Positions 29,737 through 39,878 of a DNA stretch of 64,000 nt are shown here, piece after piece. The stretch comes from an uncultured SAR86 cluster bacterium (GTDB lineage Bacteria > Pseudomonadota > Gammaproteobacteria > Magnimaribacterales > D2472). Position numbers and translations under genes: made by a program. Each line of letters starts with the position of its first letter. Within the stretch, counting starts at the first letter, position 1. The stretch spans positions 1-64,000 of the forward strand of contig CACEAP010000006.1 of NCBI GenBank assembly GCA_902557645.1, read 5' to 3'. The notes under the pieces are model-generated. The model was not told the origin of the DNA. It made no database searches and was given only the letters and a program-made list of their open reading frames with translations.

Positions 29737-30465
29737 TTACTCTAATCTTTCTTTAATTCGTGCGGATTTACCTGATCGATCTCTAAGATAGAATAACTTA
29801 GCTTGTCTTACATCACCTTTCCTTTTTACAGAAATTGAATCAATCATTGGACTATGCATTTGGAAAGTTCTTTCAACACCAATGCCACTTGAGATTTTTC
29901 TAACTACAAAAGAGGAATTGATTCCCCCTTTCTTTACACCCATAACAACACCTTCAAAAACCTGAAGTCTTGTTCTGTTTCCTTCTTTTACTTTAACTGA
30001 TACTGCGACTGTGTCGCCAGGTCTAAATGAAGGAAGGTCTGATCTTAATTGTTTAGATTCAAAGGCTTTAAGAATTTCAGCTGATGATCTTTCATTTGTA
30101 GAAATTGCTACTGGAGCTTCTTCTTCGGCTTCTGCTACAACCTCTTCAGCTGGTTCTTCAACTGGAGCTTCTTCTTCGGCTTCTGCTACAACCTCTTCAG
30201 CTGGTTCTTCAACTGGAGCTTCGGCTACATTAAAATGAGATTCCCATTCCTCTATTAATTTAACTTTAGTTAAACTAATATCTAAATTTAAACCATTATT
30301 GCTAGCTGCTTCTACAATTTCAGCTTTTTTCATTTTATTTAGCTGTGTTTTTGTAGGTATTTCAACTGATTTATCTTCTGCAGTCTCACTGCTTACTAAA
30401 TCACTAGCACCTTGAATTAATCTTGAGAAAAAACCTTTTTTCTTTGTATCTTTATTGTCGCTCAT
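29737..30465 (-). CDS. rplS: 50S ribosomal protein L19 with ~130-aa N-terminal extension (SAP/HeH-like motif plus acidic repeats)
   Basis: Core [31 protein letters not shown]...[22 protein letters not shown] is L19; N-term [41 protein letters not shown] followed by ([17 protein letters not shown])x2. Confidence 0.93.
   Translation of the reverse strand: MSDNKDTKKKGFFSRLIQGASDLVSSETAEDKSVEIPTKTQLNKMKKAEIVEAASNNGLNLDISLTKVKLIEEWESHFNVAEAPVEEPAEEVVAEAEEEAPVEEPAEEVVAEAEEEAPVAISTNERSSAEILKAFESKQLRSDLPSFRPGDTVAVSVKVKEGNRTRLQVFEGVVMGVKKGGINSSFVVRKISSGIGVERTFQMHSPMIDSISVKRKGDVRQAKLFYLRDRSGKSARIKERLE
30110..30226 (-). repeat. Two exact tandem copies of a 51-bp unit plus a partial third within rplS
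   Basis: ACTGGAGCTTCTTCTTCGGCTTCTGCTACAACCTCTTCAGCTGGTTCTTCA at 30110-30160 and 30161-30211, then ACTGGAGCTTCGGCT. Confidence 0.95.
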
Positions 30466-30484
30466 AATTTTTGCCTAAAAAGTG

Positions 30485-31216
30485 CTACAGGATACTCTGC
30501 GAAGCCAAATCTTCCAAGAGTTTTCTTTGTTTTTTTGTTAATTTTACATTATTTAGCAAGTCAGGTCTTCTAATAATAGTTGCTTCAATAGATTTTTGAT
30601 CTTTCCATTCTTTAATTTTCTTATGATCACCCGATAGAAGAACTTCTGGAACTGGAATTTCTTCAAAAACTTCAGGCCTAGAGTATTGAGGGCCTTTTAG
30701 CAATCCATTTGAGAAAGAGTCATTTTTACTAGAATCTTTATTTCCAAGAACTCCTGGTATATGTCTTATTACTGAATCAACAATGCATAAAGCTGCGATT
30801 TCACCTCCGCTGATAATAAAATCTCCAATAGATATTTCTTCATCAACATATTTATCAATAAACCTCTGGTCTATTCCTTCATACCTTCCACAAATAAAAG
30901 TAACTGAAGGCTCTTTAGATAGTTTTTTAGCCTTAGTATTATTAAATAACGCTCCTTGTGGAGATAAATAGATTACTTTTCCAAGTTTTTCTTTAGGTAT
31001 ATTGTTAAGTGATTTTTTTAAAGGCTCAGCCATCATTACCATCCCCTCTCCTCCTCCATATGGCTTGCTATCGATTTGACCATGTTTATTCACAGGATAA
31101 TCTCTAATATCTTGAAGTTTAATAGAGAAACTTTTATTAGTTTTTGCTTTACCAATAACCCCATAATTAAGAGCATCAAAAACTTCTGGAAAAATTGTCA
31201 AAATATTAATATGCAT
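30485..31216 (-). CDS. trmD: tRNA (guanine37-N1)-methyltransferase
   Basis: INILTIFPEVFDALNYGVIGKA; GQIDSKPYGGGEGMVMMAEPL; FICGRYEGIDQRFID. Confidence 0.97.
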   Translation of the reverse strand: MHINILTIFPEVFDALNYGVIGKAKTNKSFSIKLQDIRDYPVNKHGQIDSKPYGGGEGMVMMAEPLKKSLNNIPKEKLGKVIYLSPQGALFNNTKAKKLSKEPSVTFICGRYEGIDQRFIDKYVDEEISIGDFIISGGEIAALCIVDSVIRHIPGVLGNKDSSKNDSFSNGLLKGPQYSRPEVFEEIPVPEVLLSGDHKKIKEWKDQKSIEATIIRRPDLLNNVKLTKKQRKLLEDLASQSIL

Positions 31217-31218
31217 TT

Positions 31219-31749
31219 TTAGTAATCCTTACCCCAGTCAACAAATAATAGATTTTCCTTTACTGAAAAAGAAATAATATATTTATCTTTTATAAATGGA
31301 ATTAATCTGCATTCATTGTCTATTGATAGTTTGGATGGTATTACTTTTAAAATATCAGAGGATCCATAATTAGTTACTTCTTCTATGGTGCCTAAATTTT
31401 CATCTAATGTATTTAAAACCATCATGCCTTCTAGATTATGCCAATATATTTCATTATCAGGCAGTTCAGGAAGTTCAGATTTTTTGATATAAATTTTTTT
31501 GTTAGTTAAATTTTTTACTTCATCTACACCATTTATCTCTTTTATCTTTGATATTAATTTATTGTTAGAAATCTTAATATATTCAAAATTTATAGATTCT
31601 AAAGATGATCCTATTTTAAAATCAGAGTAACGGATAATGTTTTCTTTTGGATCACAGAGTGAGTTGAGAAAAAACTCGCCTTTAAGCCCTTTTGATTTTC
31701 CAACTTTGGCTACAAGAATGAAATCAGATGTATCTCTATTTTTTTTCAT
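31219..31749 (-). CDS. rimM: 16S rRNA processing protein RimM
   Basis: [48 protein letters not shown]; position between rpsP and trmD. Confidence 0.92.
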   Translation of the reverse strand: MKKNRDTSDFILVAKVGKSKGLKGEFFLNSLCDPKENIIRYSDFKIGSSLESINFEYIKISNNKLISKIKEINGVDEVKNLTNKKIYIKKSELPELPDNEIYWHNLEGMMVLNTLDENLGTIEEVTNYGSSDILKVIPSKLSIDNECRLIPFIKDKYIISFSVKENLLFVDWGKDY

Positions 31750-32242
31750 CTTCTGAAGCTTCCTCAGCAGGAGCTTCTTCTACAGGAGCTTCTTCTGCAG
31801 CTTCCTCAGCAGGAGCTTCTTCTGCAGCTTCCTCAGCAGGAGCTTCTTCTACAGGAGCTTCTTCTACAGGAGCTTCTTCTGTAGCTTCTTCTTCTAATGC
31901 TTTAGCAGCCGCCTCTTCAGCAAGTTTTTTAGCTATGGCTTCTTTTTTAGCATCTTGTTTTGCTTTCTTTGCTGCTAGCTTTGTTTCAAGCTCTTCAGGT
32001 GTTAATTTTGCTTCTTTTACAAGACTAGCAACTCTTTCACTTAACTGAGCTCCTTTAGCAACCCATTGATCAACCTTTTCAAGATTGATTCTCAATCTTT
32101 CTTCTTGACCTTGAGCGGTAGGATTAAAGAACCCTAACCTTTCTATAAAAGCTCCATCTCGAGGCTTTCTTTCGTCAGCAACTGTTATATTGTAGTAAGG
32201 GTTTTTTTTGGCCCCACTTCTAGCTAATCTTATTATTACCAT
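31736..32242 (-). CDS. rpsP: 30S ribosomal protein S16 with long acidic C-terminal tail
   Basis: [41 protein letters not shown]; tail [52 protein letters not shown]. Confidence 0.96.
   Translation of the reverse strand: MVIIRLARSGAKKNPYYNITVADERKPRDGAFIERLGFFNPTAQGQEERLRINLEKVDQWVAKGAQLSERVASLVKEAKLTPEELETKLAAKKAKQDAKKEAIAKKLAEEAAAKALEEEATEEAPVEEAPVEEAPAEEAAEEAPAEEAAEEAPVEEAPAEEASEDEKK
31755..31895 (-). repeat. Short-unit degenerate tandem repeats encoding (A)[14 protein letters not shown] in rpsP
   Basis: Repeated GGAGCTTCTTCTACA / GGAGCTTCTTCTGCAGCTTCCTCAGCA units. Confidence 0.85.
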
Positions 32243-32344
32243 ACTGTCTCAAATAAAAATTTATGTTAAAAAGGCGTGTATTTTAGTTTAACCTTGATAA
32301 TTTTGATAGTATTAATATATAAGTTTTTACAAACTAATAATTAA

Positions 32345-32923
32345 ATGAATCTTTTATATATCGCTTTTAGCTCTTCTTTTGCATATTTTATAACTAAAAT
32401 GCTATATAAAAGATCAAATTATATTTATATTTCTACATTTATAGCGTGCTTAGCAGGTCTAATTAGTTATTTTGCAATCTATAGCGATAACTTAAATAAT
32501 TGGGTAATGTCATCGCATCTATATGTTACTGCTATGTCCATAACTTTATTAATTATTGTCTCATATGAAGTATTTCTTTTAGAGTGGCGTGTTAAGAAAG
32601 TTAAGATTGGTGAATTTTTAGATGACATACCATTTTCAATAGAAAGAAATTACAAAACTACTTTTAAGCTTGCTGGTATAGGAATAATGTTTCTTACTTT
32701 AGCTTTATTAAGTGGTTTTTATATTACTGATATTGTTACAACAGAGATCCAGCTTAAAGCATTATATACATCTATATCTTGGTTAATATATTTCTCAATT
32801 CTCGTAGGAACGAAGTACTTTAATTTAAAAACTAAATACGCCGTAAGGGGTTTAGTTTTTACACTTGTGTTTCTTTTAATTGCTTATATGGGTAATTCAT
32901 ATATTTTTAGTACAATAGCTTAA
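32345..32923 (+). CDS. Multi-TM membrane protein, probable YpjD/CcsA-like cytochrome c assembly family
   Basis: Several predicted hydrophobic helices; located between rpsP and a CorC-type gene as ypjD is in other gammas. Confidence 0.55.
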   Translation: MNLLYIAFSSSFAYFITKMLYKRSNYIYISTFIACLAGLISYFAIYSDNLNNWVMSSHLYVTAMSITLLIIVSYEVFLLEWRVKKVKIGEFLDDIPFSIERNYKTTFKLAGIGIMFLTLALLSGFYITDIVTTEIQLKALYTSISWLIYFSILVGTKYFNLKTKYAVRGLVFTLVFLLIAYMGNSYIFSTIA

Positions 32924-34179
32924 TGCTAGAAGAGCCTTCGTTATTAATCTTACTAATTGTATTAGTATTTCTTTTAATCCTTTCAGGCTTCTTTTCAGGC
33001 TCTGAAACAGGAATGATGGCCTCAAATAAGGTCAAATTAAAAAATCTCTCTAAAAAGGGCAATAAAGGTGCTGCAAGAGCATTAAAACTTCTGCAAAGGC
33101 CAGACAAACTATTATCTGCAATATTAGTAGGTAATAATTTTGCAAATATTCTAGCATCAGCAATTGTAACTATCTTGATGATAGATTATTTTAATGGAAG
33201 CGTACTTCTTGGATCAATTATATTAACAATAATTGTTTTAATCTTTTCTGAAATTACTCCAAAAACAATTGCAGCAATAAAATCTGAAGAATTTGCAATA
33301 AAATCTTCCTGGCTTCTAAAGATCTTTGGATCTATTTTTAGTCCCATTATTGTTATCATAAATTCAATTAGTTCAAGAATATTACGTCTTGTAAAACTAG
33401 ATATAAAAAAGTCGCAGGCAAATGATAATCTTAATACTCAAGAGTTAAGAACTTTATTGGAAGAGTCTGGTGATTTAATTCCATATCAATTTAAAGAAAT
33501 GCTATCTTCTATTCTAGGTATGGAGGAATTGGTCGTAGAAGATATTATGACCCCTAATGCTGAGGTAATTGGTATAGATATAAATGATTCATTTGAAAAT
33601 GCAAAAAATATTATTGAATCAAGCTCTTATTCCTTACTCCCAGTTTACAAAGGTACTATTGATGGGATACAAGGAATCTTACATCTTAAAGATTCACACT
33701 CATTTCTCAATCTATTGCAAGAAAATAAAGATTTAAAAGACTCTTTATTAGAAACTTACTTTGTTTCTCAATCGACTACTTTAATAAAACAACTAAGCGA
33801 GTTTCAAAAATTAGATAGAAATGTAGGCATGGTGGTTGATGAGTATGGCGAAATAGAAGGATTAATAACTTTAGACGATATTTTTGTTGAAATAGTTGGT
33901 AGGTTTGGAAATGAAAAAGTGGAATTTGAGAAAGAGTTTGTTAAACGAAAAGATGGTTCTATTGTTACAGATGGTAATTGTAAAATTCGTGATTTAAATA
34001 AATATGCTAATTGGTTTCTACCAGAGGCTAATTCAAAAACAATTAATGGTTTGTTAACAGAGTATATTGATCAAATACCCCAAGCTAATGTTTGTGTTGA
34101 AATTAAAAATTACCGATTTGAAATTCTTGAAATTGAAGATAATCAAATATCTCAAGTAAAAGTTGTTAAGTATTCATAA
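32923..34179 (+). CDS. CNNM/CorC-HlyC family transporter with CBS domains
   Basis: LSGFFSGSETGMMASNKVKLKNLSKKGNKGA (DUF21/CNNM); VEDIMTPNAEVIGID and VDEYGEIEGLITLDDI (CBS). Confidence 0.9.
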   Translation: MLEEPSLLILLIVLVFLLILSGFFSGSETGMMASNKVKLKNLSKKGNKGAARALKLLQRPDKLLSAILVGNNFANILASAIVTILMIDYFNGSVLLGSIILTIIVLIFSEITPKTIAAIKSEEFAIKSSWLLKIFGSIFSPIIVIINSISSRILRLVKLDIKKSQANDNLNTQELRTLLEESGDLIPYQFKEMLSSILGMEELVVEDIMTPNAEVIGIDINDSFENAKNIIESSSYSLLPVYKGTIDGIQGILHLKDSHSFLNLLQENKDLKDSLLETYFVSQSTTLIKQLSEFQKLDRNVGMVVDEYGEIEGLITLDDIFVEIVGRFGNEKVEFEKEFVKRKDGSIVTDGNCKIRDLNKYANWFLPEANSKTINGLLTEYIDQIPQANVCVEIKNYRFEILEIEDNQISQVKVVKYS

Positions 34180-34181
34180 AA

Positions 34182-34202
34182 AACGGGGCATAAAGCCCCG
34201 TT
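34182..34202. terminator. Bidirectional intrinsic terminator between convergent CNNM gene and groEL
   Basis: AACGGGGC-ATAAA-GCCCCGTT perfect 8-bp stem with A/T tracts on both flanks. Confidence 0.88.
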
Positions 34203-34223
34203 AAATTTATTCTAGATCAGAAA

Positions 34224-35891
<1,668 letters not shown>

Positions 35892-35895
35892 TTAA

Positions 35896-36186
35896 TTAAG
35901 ATTCTATAACACCAAAAATATCGCTTTCACTTAAAATTAGATATTCTTGTCCATCAATTTTTACTTCGCTGCCGCCATATTGTCCAAATATAACAATATC
36001 TCCTGCATTAACTCCAACAGGGTTAACTTCACCAGCATTATTCTTTTTACCAGGTCCAACTGCAATAACAACACCTTGAGAAGGTTTTTCTGTTGCAGTG
36101 CCTGATAAAATAATACCTCCGGCAGATGTTTTCTCTTCTTCTGTTCTTTCTACAAGAACTTTGTCATGTAAAGGTCTTAATTTCAT
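35896..36186 (-). CDS. groES: 10 kDa chaperonin GroES
   Basis: MKLRPLHDKVLVERTEEEKTSAGGIIL; DIVIFGQYGGSEVKIDGQEYLIL. Confidence 0.98.
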   Translation of the reverse strand: MKLRPLHDKVLVERTEEEKTSAGGIILSGTATEKPSQGVVIAVGPGKKNNAGEVNPVGVNAGDIVIFGQYGGSEVKIDGQEYLILSESDIFGVIES

Positions 36187-36288
36187 TAGTATTCTCCCTA
36201 ATCTATGAATTATAAAAATTACTATAAATAAGTGATTTCATCTTAAATTATCAATCTAAAAAGTTAATTGAGGGCTAATTAAGATAAA

Positions 36289-36642
36289 TCAATAGCTAGG
36301 ATATATCTTTTTTAGATATTTCCAAGATAAATATCCAACTAATACACCAAAAATATCAAATAAAAGATCTAATAGCTCAAAATTTCTGTATGAGATGTAG
36401 TTTTGAATAATTTCTATTAATAATCCATAGAGGATCAATCCTAGCAATATAACAAATCTATTTACATTAAATTTAGAAGCATAAGCAAAAAATGTTATAA
36501 ATGAAAAGGTGGCCATATGTAGTAACTTGTCTTGTAACAAGAATTTGGCTAAATCTGGATCAATAGATATAAAACTAAAAACAGAAGTAACAACAATACT
36601 TGAAAAAAAAATAAATCTTACAAAACTAATAATCATGGGCAT
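36289..36642 (-). CDS. VanZ-like small membrane protein
   Basis: Four hydrophobic segments; DKLLHMATFSFITFFAYAS and LLIEIIQNYISYRNFELLDLLFDIFGVLVGY are VanZ-like motifs. Confidence 0.75.
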   Translation of the reverse strand: MPMIISFVRFIFFSSIVVTSVFSFISIDPDLAKFLLQDKLLHMATFSFITFFAYASKFNVNRFVILLGLILYGLLIEIIQNYISYRNFELLDLLFDIFGVLVGYLSWKYLKKIYPSY

Positions 36643-37903
36643 ATTTGTTTTTATAAAACCATATAAGCAGAATTGATGGTATTGTTAGGGTTGATGTAAA
36701 AATAAAAAATGACATCCAGCCATAACCTTCACCATAAATACCTCCCAATACATTAATTAAAACTCCAGAAAATCCTGCAAGAATTTTTCCGGGTAACATC
36801 ATAAATGATGTAAATAATGCATATTGAACTGCTGTGTATTCTTTTGAAACTAAGCTTGTTAAAAAAGTTATATTTACTGTTCCCACAATTCCAGCCGCCA
36901 TACTATCAAGAGCAACAACTGATGATAAAAGTATTAGAGATTTATCTGAAATTGCTATATATGCGAAAAAAAGATTGGTAATCATTACTAAAAAAGCTCC
37001 TATCAACAATGAGTTATTTACACCTATTGATTTAATTAATTTTCCGCCTATAAAAAATCCAAAAATTGATGTTGCCAGTGCTATTGTTTTAACAACAAAG
37101 CCTATTTCCTCCAATGTAAAACCCATCTGAATATAAAATGGATTAATTATTTGGCCTGTCATAATATCAGTAAGCCTGTAGGTACTTATTATAGAAAGTA
37201 GAAGTAAGGCAACAAAAAAACCAAATCTATTAAAAAAATCTTTCAATGGATTCCATAAAGATGCTCTTAGATTTAATGGGCTAAATTCTTTTTTTAGAGC
37301 TAAGTTTTTATTCTCTTCAGTTAAAGTTAAACCAGCTATACCCAACAACATAAGGATTGCCATTAATTGATAAACAAATGACCAGCTTGTGCTTGAAGCT
37401 AAAATTAAACCTCCTGAAGTAGCAACTAAAATCGCTATTCTGTAGCCAAATTGATAACTTGCAGCTAAGTTGCCTTGCTCATCTATGTTTGCTAATTCAA
37501 TCCTAAAAGCATCTATAGCAATGTCTTGAATGGATCCAAAAAAAGCAATAAAAAAAGCAAATAAAGCAAACAGCCTTATATTTTCCAATGGGTTGGTAAT
37601 TGAAATGAGTAAAAGAAAAAATATTATTAGGATCTGCATGCAAATGATCCAGCTCTTTCTATTTCCGTAACTCTTAAAAAATGGTACTGAGAAGTTATCA
37701 ACCAATGGCGACCATAAAAACTTTAATGAATATGTTAAAACTATCCAAGCAAAAAAACCTATAGTAGCGATATCAAGATCTAAAACTGCCAACCATGTCC
37801 CAAGAGTTACAAAAACTAACATGTAAGGAAGGCCTGATGTAAAACCTAATAATGAGATAGTTATTAATTTTTTATTCACAAATTGTCTAGAAGTTTTGAC
37901 CAA
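36626..37903 (-). CDS. ampG: AmpG-family muropeptide permease (MFS)
   Basis: LLGFTSGLPYMLVFVTLGTWLA; SFFAWIVLTYSLKFLWSPLVD; GSIQDIAIDAFRIE. Confidence 0.88.
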   Translation of the reverse strand: MVKTSRQFVNKKLITISLLGFTSGLPYMLVFVTLGTWLAVLDLDIATIGFFAWIVLTYSLKFLWSPLVDNFSVPFFKSYGNRKSWIICMQILIIFFLLLISITNPLENIRLFALFAFFIAFFGSIQDIAIDAFRIELANIDEQGNLAASYQFGYRIAILVATSGGLILASSTSWSFVYQLMAILMLLGIAGLTLTEENKNLALKKEFSPLNLRASLWNPLKDFFNRFGFFVALLLLSIISTYRLTDIMTGQIINPFYIQMGFTLEEIGFVVKTIALATSIFGFFIGGKLIKSIGVNNSLLIGAFLVMITNLFFAYIAISDKSLILLSSVVALDSMAAGIVGTVNITFLTSLVSKEYTAVQYALFTSFMMLPGKILAGFSGVLINVLGGIYGEGYGWMSFFIFTSTLTIPSILLIWFYKNKYAHDY

Positions 37904-38424
37904 TTAAAAAATGAGCCTGGGTCTGTTTTTCTGTTTGGAGCTATGGTTGAATGCCCTACGATTCTTTCTTTGCAAAGATTAGGATAATTTAATATAAGTA
38001 ACTTTGATATCTCCATTAAACAATTATACTGCTGATCAGTAAATTCACTATTATCAGTTCCTTCAAGCTCAATGCCTATTGAATAATCATTACAGTTATC
38101 AACTCCATTAAAGGAAGATATTCCTGCATGCCATGCTCTTTTGTTAAAAGGGACAAATTGTATAACCTCTCCATCTCGCTTTATTAATAGATGCGAGGAT
38201 ACTTTTAAGTCTTTAATAGAATTAAAATATTCATGTTGAGAAATGTCTAATTTATTTAAGAAGAAATCTTCAATTTGATTACCTTCATACACTCCAGGGG
38301 GGAGACTAATACAATGTATAACTATCAAAGAAATATCAGCCTCTTCAGGTCTTAAATCATGATTGGGTGATGGCATATAAGATGCATTACTTACAATATG
38401 ATCTTGTATATCTATTGCGGACAT
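37876..38424 (-). CDS. ampD: N-acetyl-anhydromuramyl-L-alanine amidase AmpD
   Basis: ISLIVIHCISLPPG; AWHAGISSFNGVDNCNDYSIGIELEG; IVGHSTIAPNRKTDPGSFFNW. Confidence 0.93.
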   Translation of the reverse strand: MSAIDIQDHIVSNASYMPSPNHDLRPEEADISLIVIHCISLPPGVYEGNQIEDFFLNKLDISQHEYFNSIKDLKVSSHLLIKRDGEVIQFVPFNKRAWHAGISSFNGVDNCNDYSIGIELEGTDNSEFTDQQYNCLMEISKLLILNYPNLCKERIVGHSTIAPNRKTDPGSFFNWSKLLDNL

Positions 38425-38464
38425 AGCTTAATATCCCATAAGAGTTAAATTTTGACAAATGGGC

Positions 38465-39421
38465 CTATTGAACCTTTTCTCTTCTTAATTCTGGCGGCAT
38501 CTTAAAAACAATATTCTCTTCATCTTTACCAACTTCACTTATTGTACCGCCGGTAACAATTTGGATAGATTCTGCAATTTCTTGGACTCTATTTTCAGGA
38601 GCTGAAGCTCCTGCAGTTATTGCAATTTTTTTAATATCTTTAATTTTTTTTAAATCCAGATCGTTAAATTCATCTATAAGAACAGCTTCACAACCACATC
38701 TATCAGAAAGTTCTTTTAATCTATTCGAATTAGAGCTATTTTTTGATCCTACAACTATCATAAATTCATTTTCTAAAGCTAATTGCTTAACAGCATCTTG
38801 TCTATTTTGAGTTGCATAACAAATATCATCATTTTTAGGAGTTATTAAATTAGGAAACCTTTTTCTAAGCTCTATGATTATAGCTTTAGTATCATCTACA
38901 CTCAGTGTGGTTTGTGTTACTAATGCTAAATTATCAGGCTGGTTCACTTTTATAGATTTTGCATCCTTCTCATCTTGAACCAAATATATCTTTGAGTTTT
39001 TGCTTTTTATATGTCTACCCATAGTGCCTTCCACTTCTGGATGACCTTCATGCCCAATTAAAATAATATCCCTTTCAGCGCGAGCATGTTTTATAACTTC
39101 CATATGCACTTTGGTTACAAGAGGACACGTAGCATCATGAAATTGAAGGCCTCTTATATTAGTCTCTGTTTCAACTTTTTTGGAGACACCATGAGCACTA
39201 AAAATAACTATTGAGTCATCGGGAATTTCTTTTATTTCTTCAATAAAAATAGCTCCTCTTGACTCTAGATCTTTAACAACAAAACGATTATGAACTACCT
39301 CATGTTTTACATAGATTGGTCTACCGTAAAGATCTAATGCCCTATTAACAATATCAATAGCTCTATCAACTCCAGCACAAAAACCCCTAGGGTTTGCAAG
39401 GCTTATAGTAACTTCAGACAT
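38465..39421 (-). CDS. ispH: 4-hydroxy-3-methylbut-2-enyl diphosphate reductase
   Basis: LANPRGFCAGVDRAIDIV; VKHEVVHNRFVV; TCPLVTKVH; QNRQDAVK. Confidence 0.97.
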   Translation of the reverse strand: MSEVTISLANPRGFCAGVDRAIDIVNRALDLYGRPIYVKHEVVHNRFVVKDLESRGAIFIEEIKEIPDDSIVIFSAHGVSKKVETETNIRGLQFHDATCPLVTKVHMEVIKHARAERDIILIGHEGHPEVEGTMGRHIKSKNSKIYLVQDEKDAKSIKVNQPDNLALVTQTTLSVDDTKAIIIELRKRFPNLITPKNDDICYATQNRQDAVKQLALENEFMIVVGSKNSSNSNRLKELSDRCGCEAVLIDEFNDLDLKKIKDIKKIAITAGASAPENRVQEIAESIQIVTGGTISEVGKDEENIVFKMPPELRREKVQ

Positions 39422-39878
39422 TTGAAGTTTTCCTAAACTCTGAATAAATTAACATTAAAGCTCCTATTGTTATAAAAGCATCTGCAGGATTAAAAATAAA
39501 AAAAGAAAAATTATTAATATAAAAATGAAGAAAATCAGTTACTGCGCCATCACCTGCTCTATCAATTATATTTCCTAAAGCACCGCCAATTATTAAAATA
39601 AATCCAGCCCGACTTAATTTCCTTGTTTCATTTAAAAGTTGTTGTATAAGAAAAATAACTATCGCAACAGCGATTATTAACAAAATATAACTAGATAAAC
39701 CAGAACCAAAATCAAACATACTAAATGCAATTCCAGTATTAGAGGTAAGATAAAAATTTAAGAAGGGTAAAAACTGGATCGTCTCAAAAGGATTTAAATG
39801 AGCTGATGCATAGGCCTTTATTAGATAATCTATAATAACTAATAAAACTATATAAATTATAAGGTTTAGTTTAGACAA
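39414..39878 (-). CDS. lspA: Lipoprotein signal peptidase (SPase II)
   Basis: NTGIAFSMF; GGALGNIIDRAGDGAVTDFLHFY; FNPADAFITIG. Confidence 0.95.
   Translation of the reverse strand: MSKLNLIIYIVLLVIIDYLIKAYASAHLNPFETIQFLPFLNFYLTSNTGIAFSMFDFGSGLSSYILLIIAVAIVIFLIQQLLNETRKLSRAGFILIIGGALGNIIDRAGDGAVTDFLHFYINNFSFFIFNPADAFITIGALMLIYSEFRKTSNV

Noticed and set aside
30011-30238. 75-aa Ser/Ala/Gly-rich ORF (+) over rplS
   Set aside because: Antisense shadow of the acidic tandem repeats in the L19 coding sequence.
30110-31895. CRISPR-like direct repeats
   Set aside because: Repeats are contiguous without spacers and in-frame within rplS and rpsP.
31728-32048. 106-aa SSAGASST repeat ORF (+) over rpsP
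   Set aside because: Antisense shadow of GAA/GCT-rich repeats in rpsP; no independent start signals.
36187-36288. CIRCE element or clear sigma-32 promoter upstream of groES
   Set aside because: No TTAGCACTC-N9-GAGTGCTAA palindrome and no convincing sigma-32 consensus seen.
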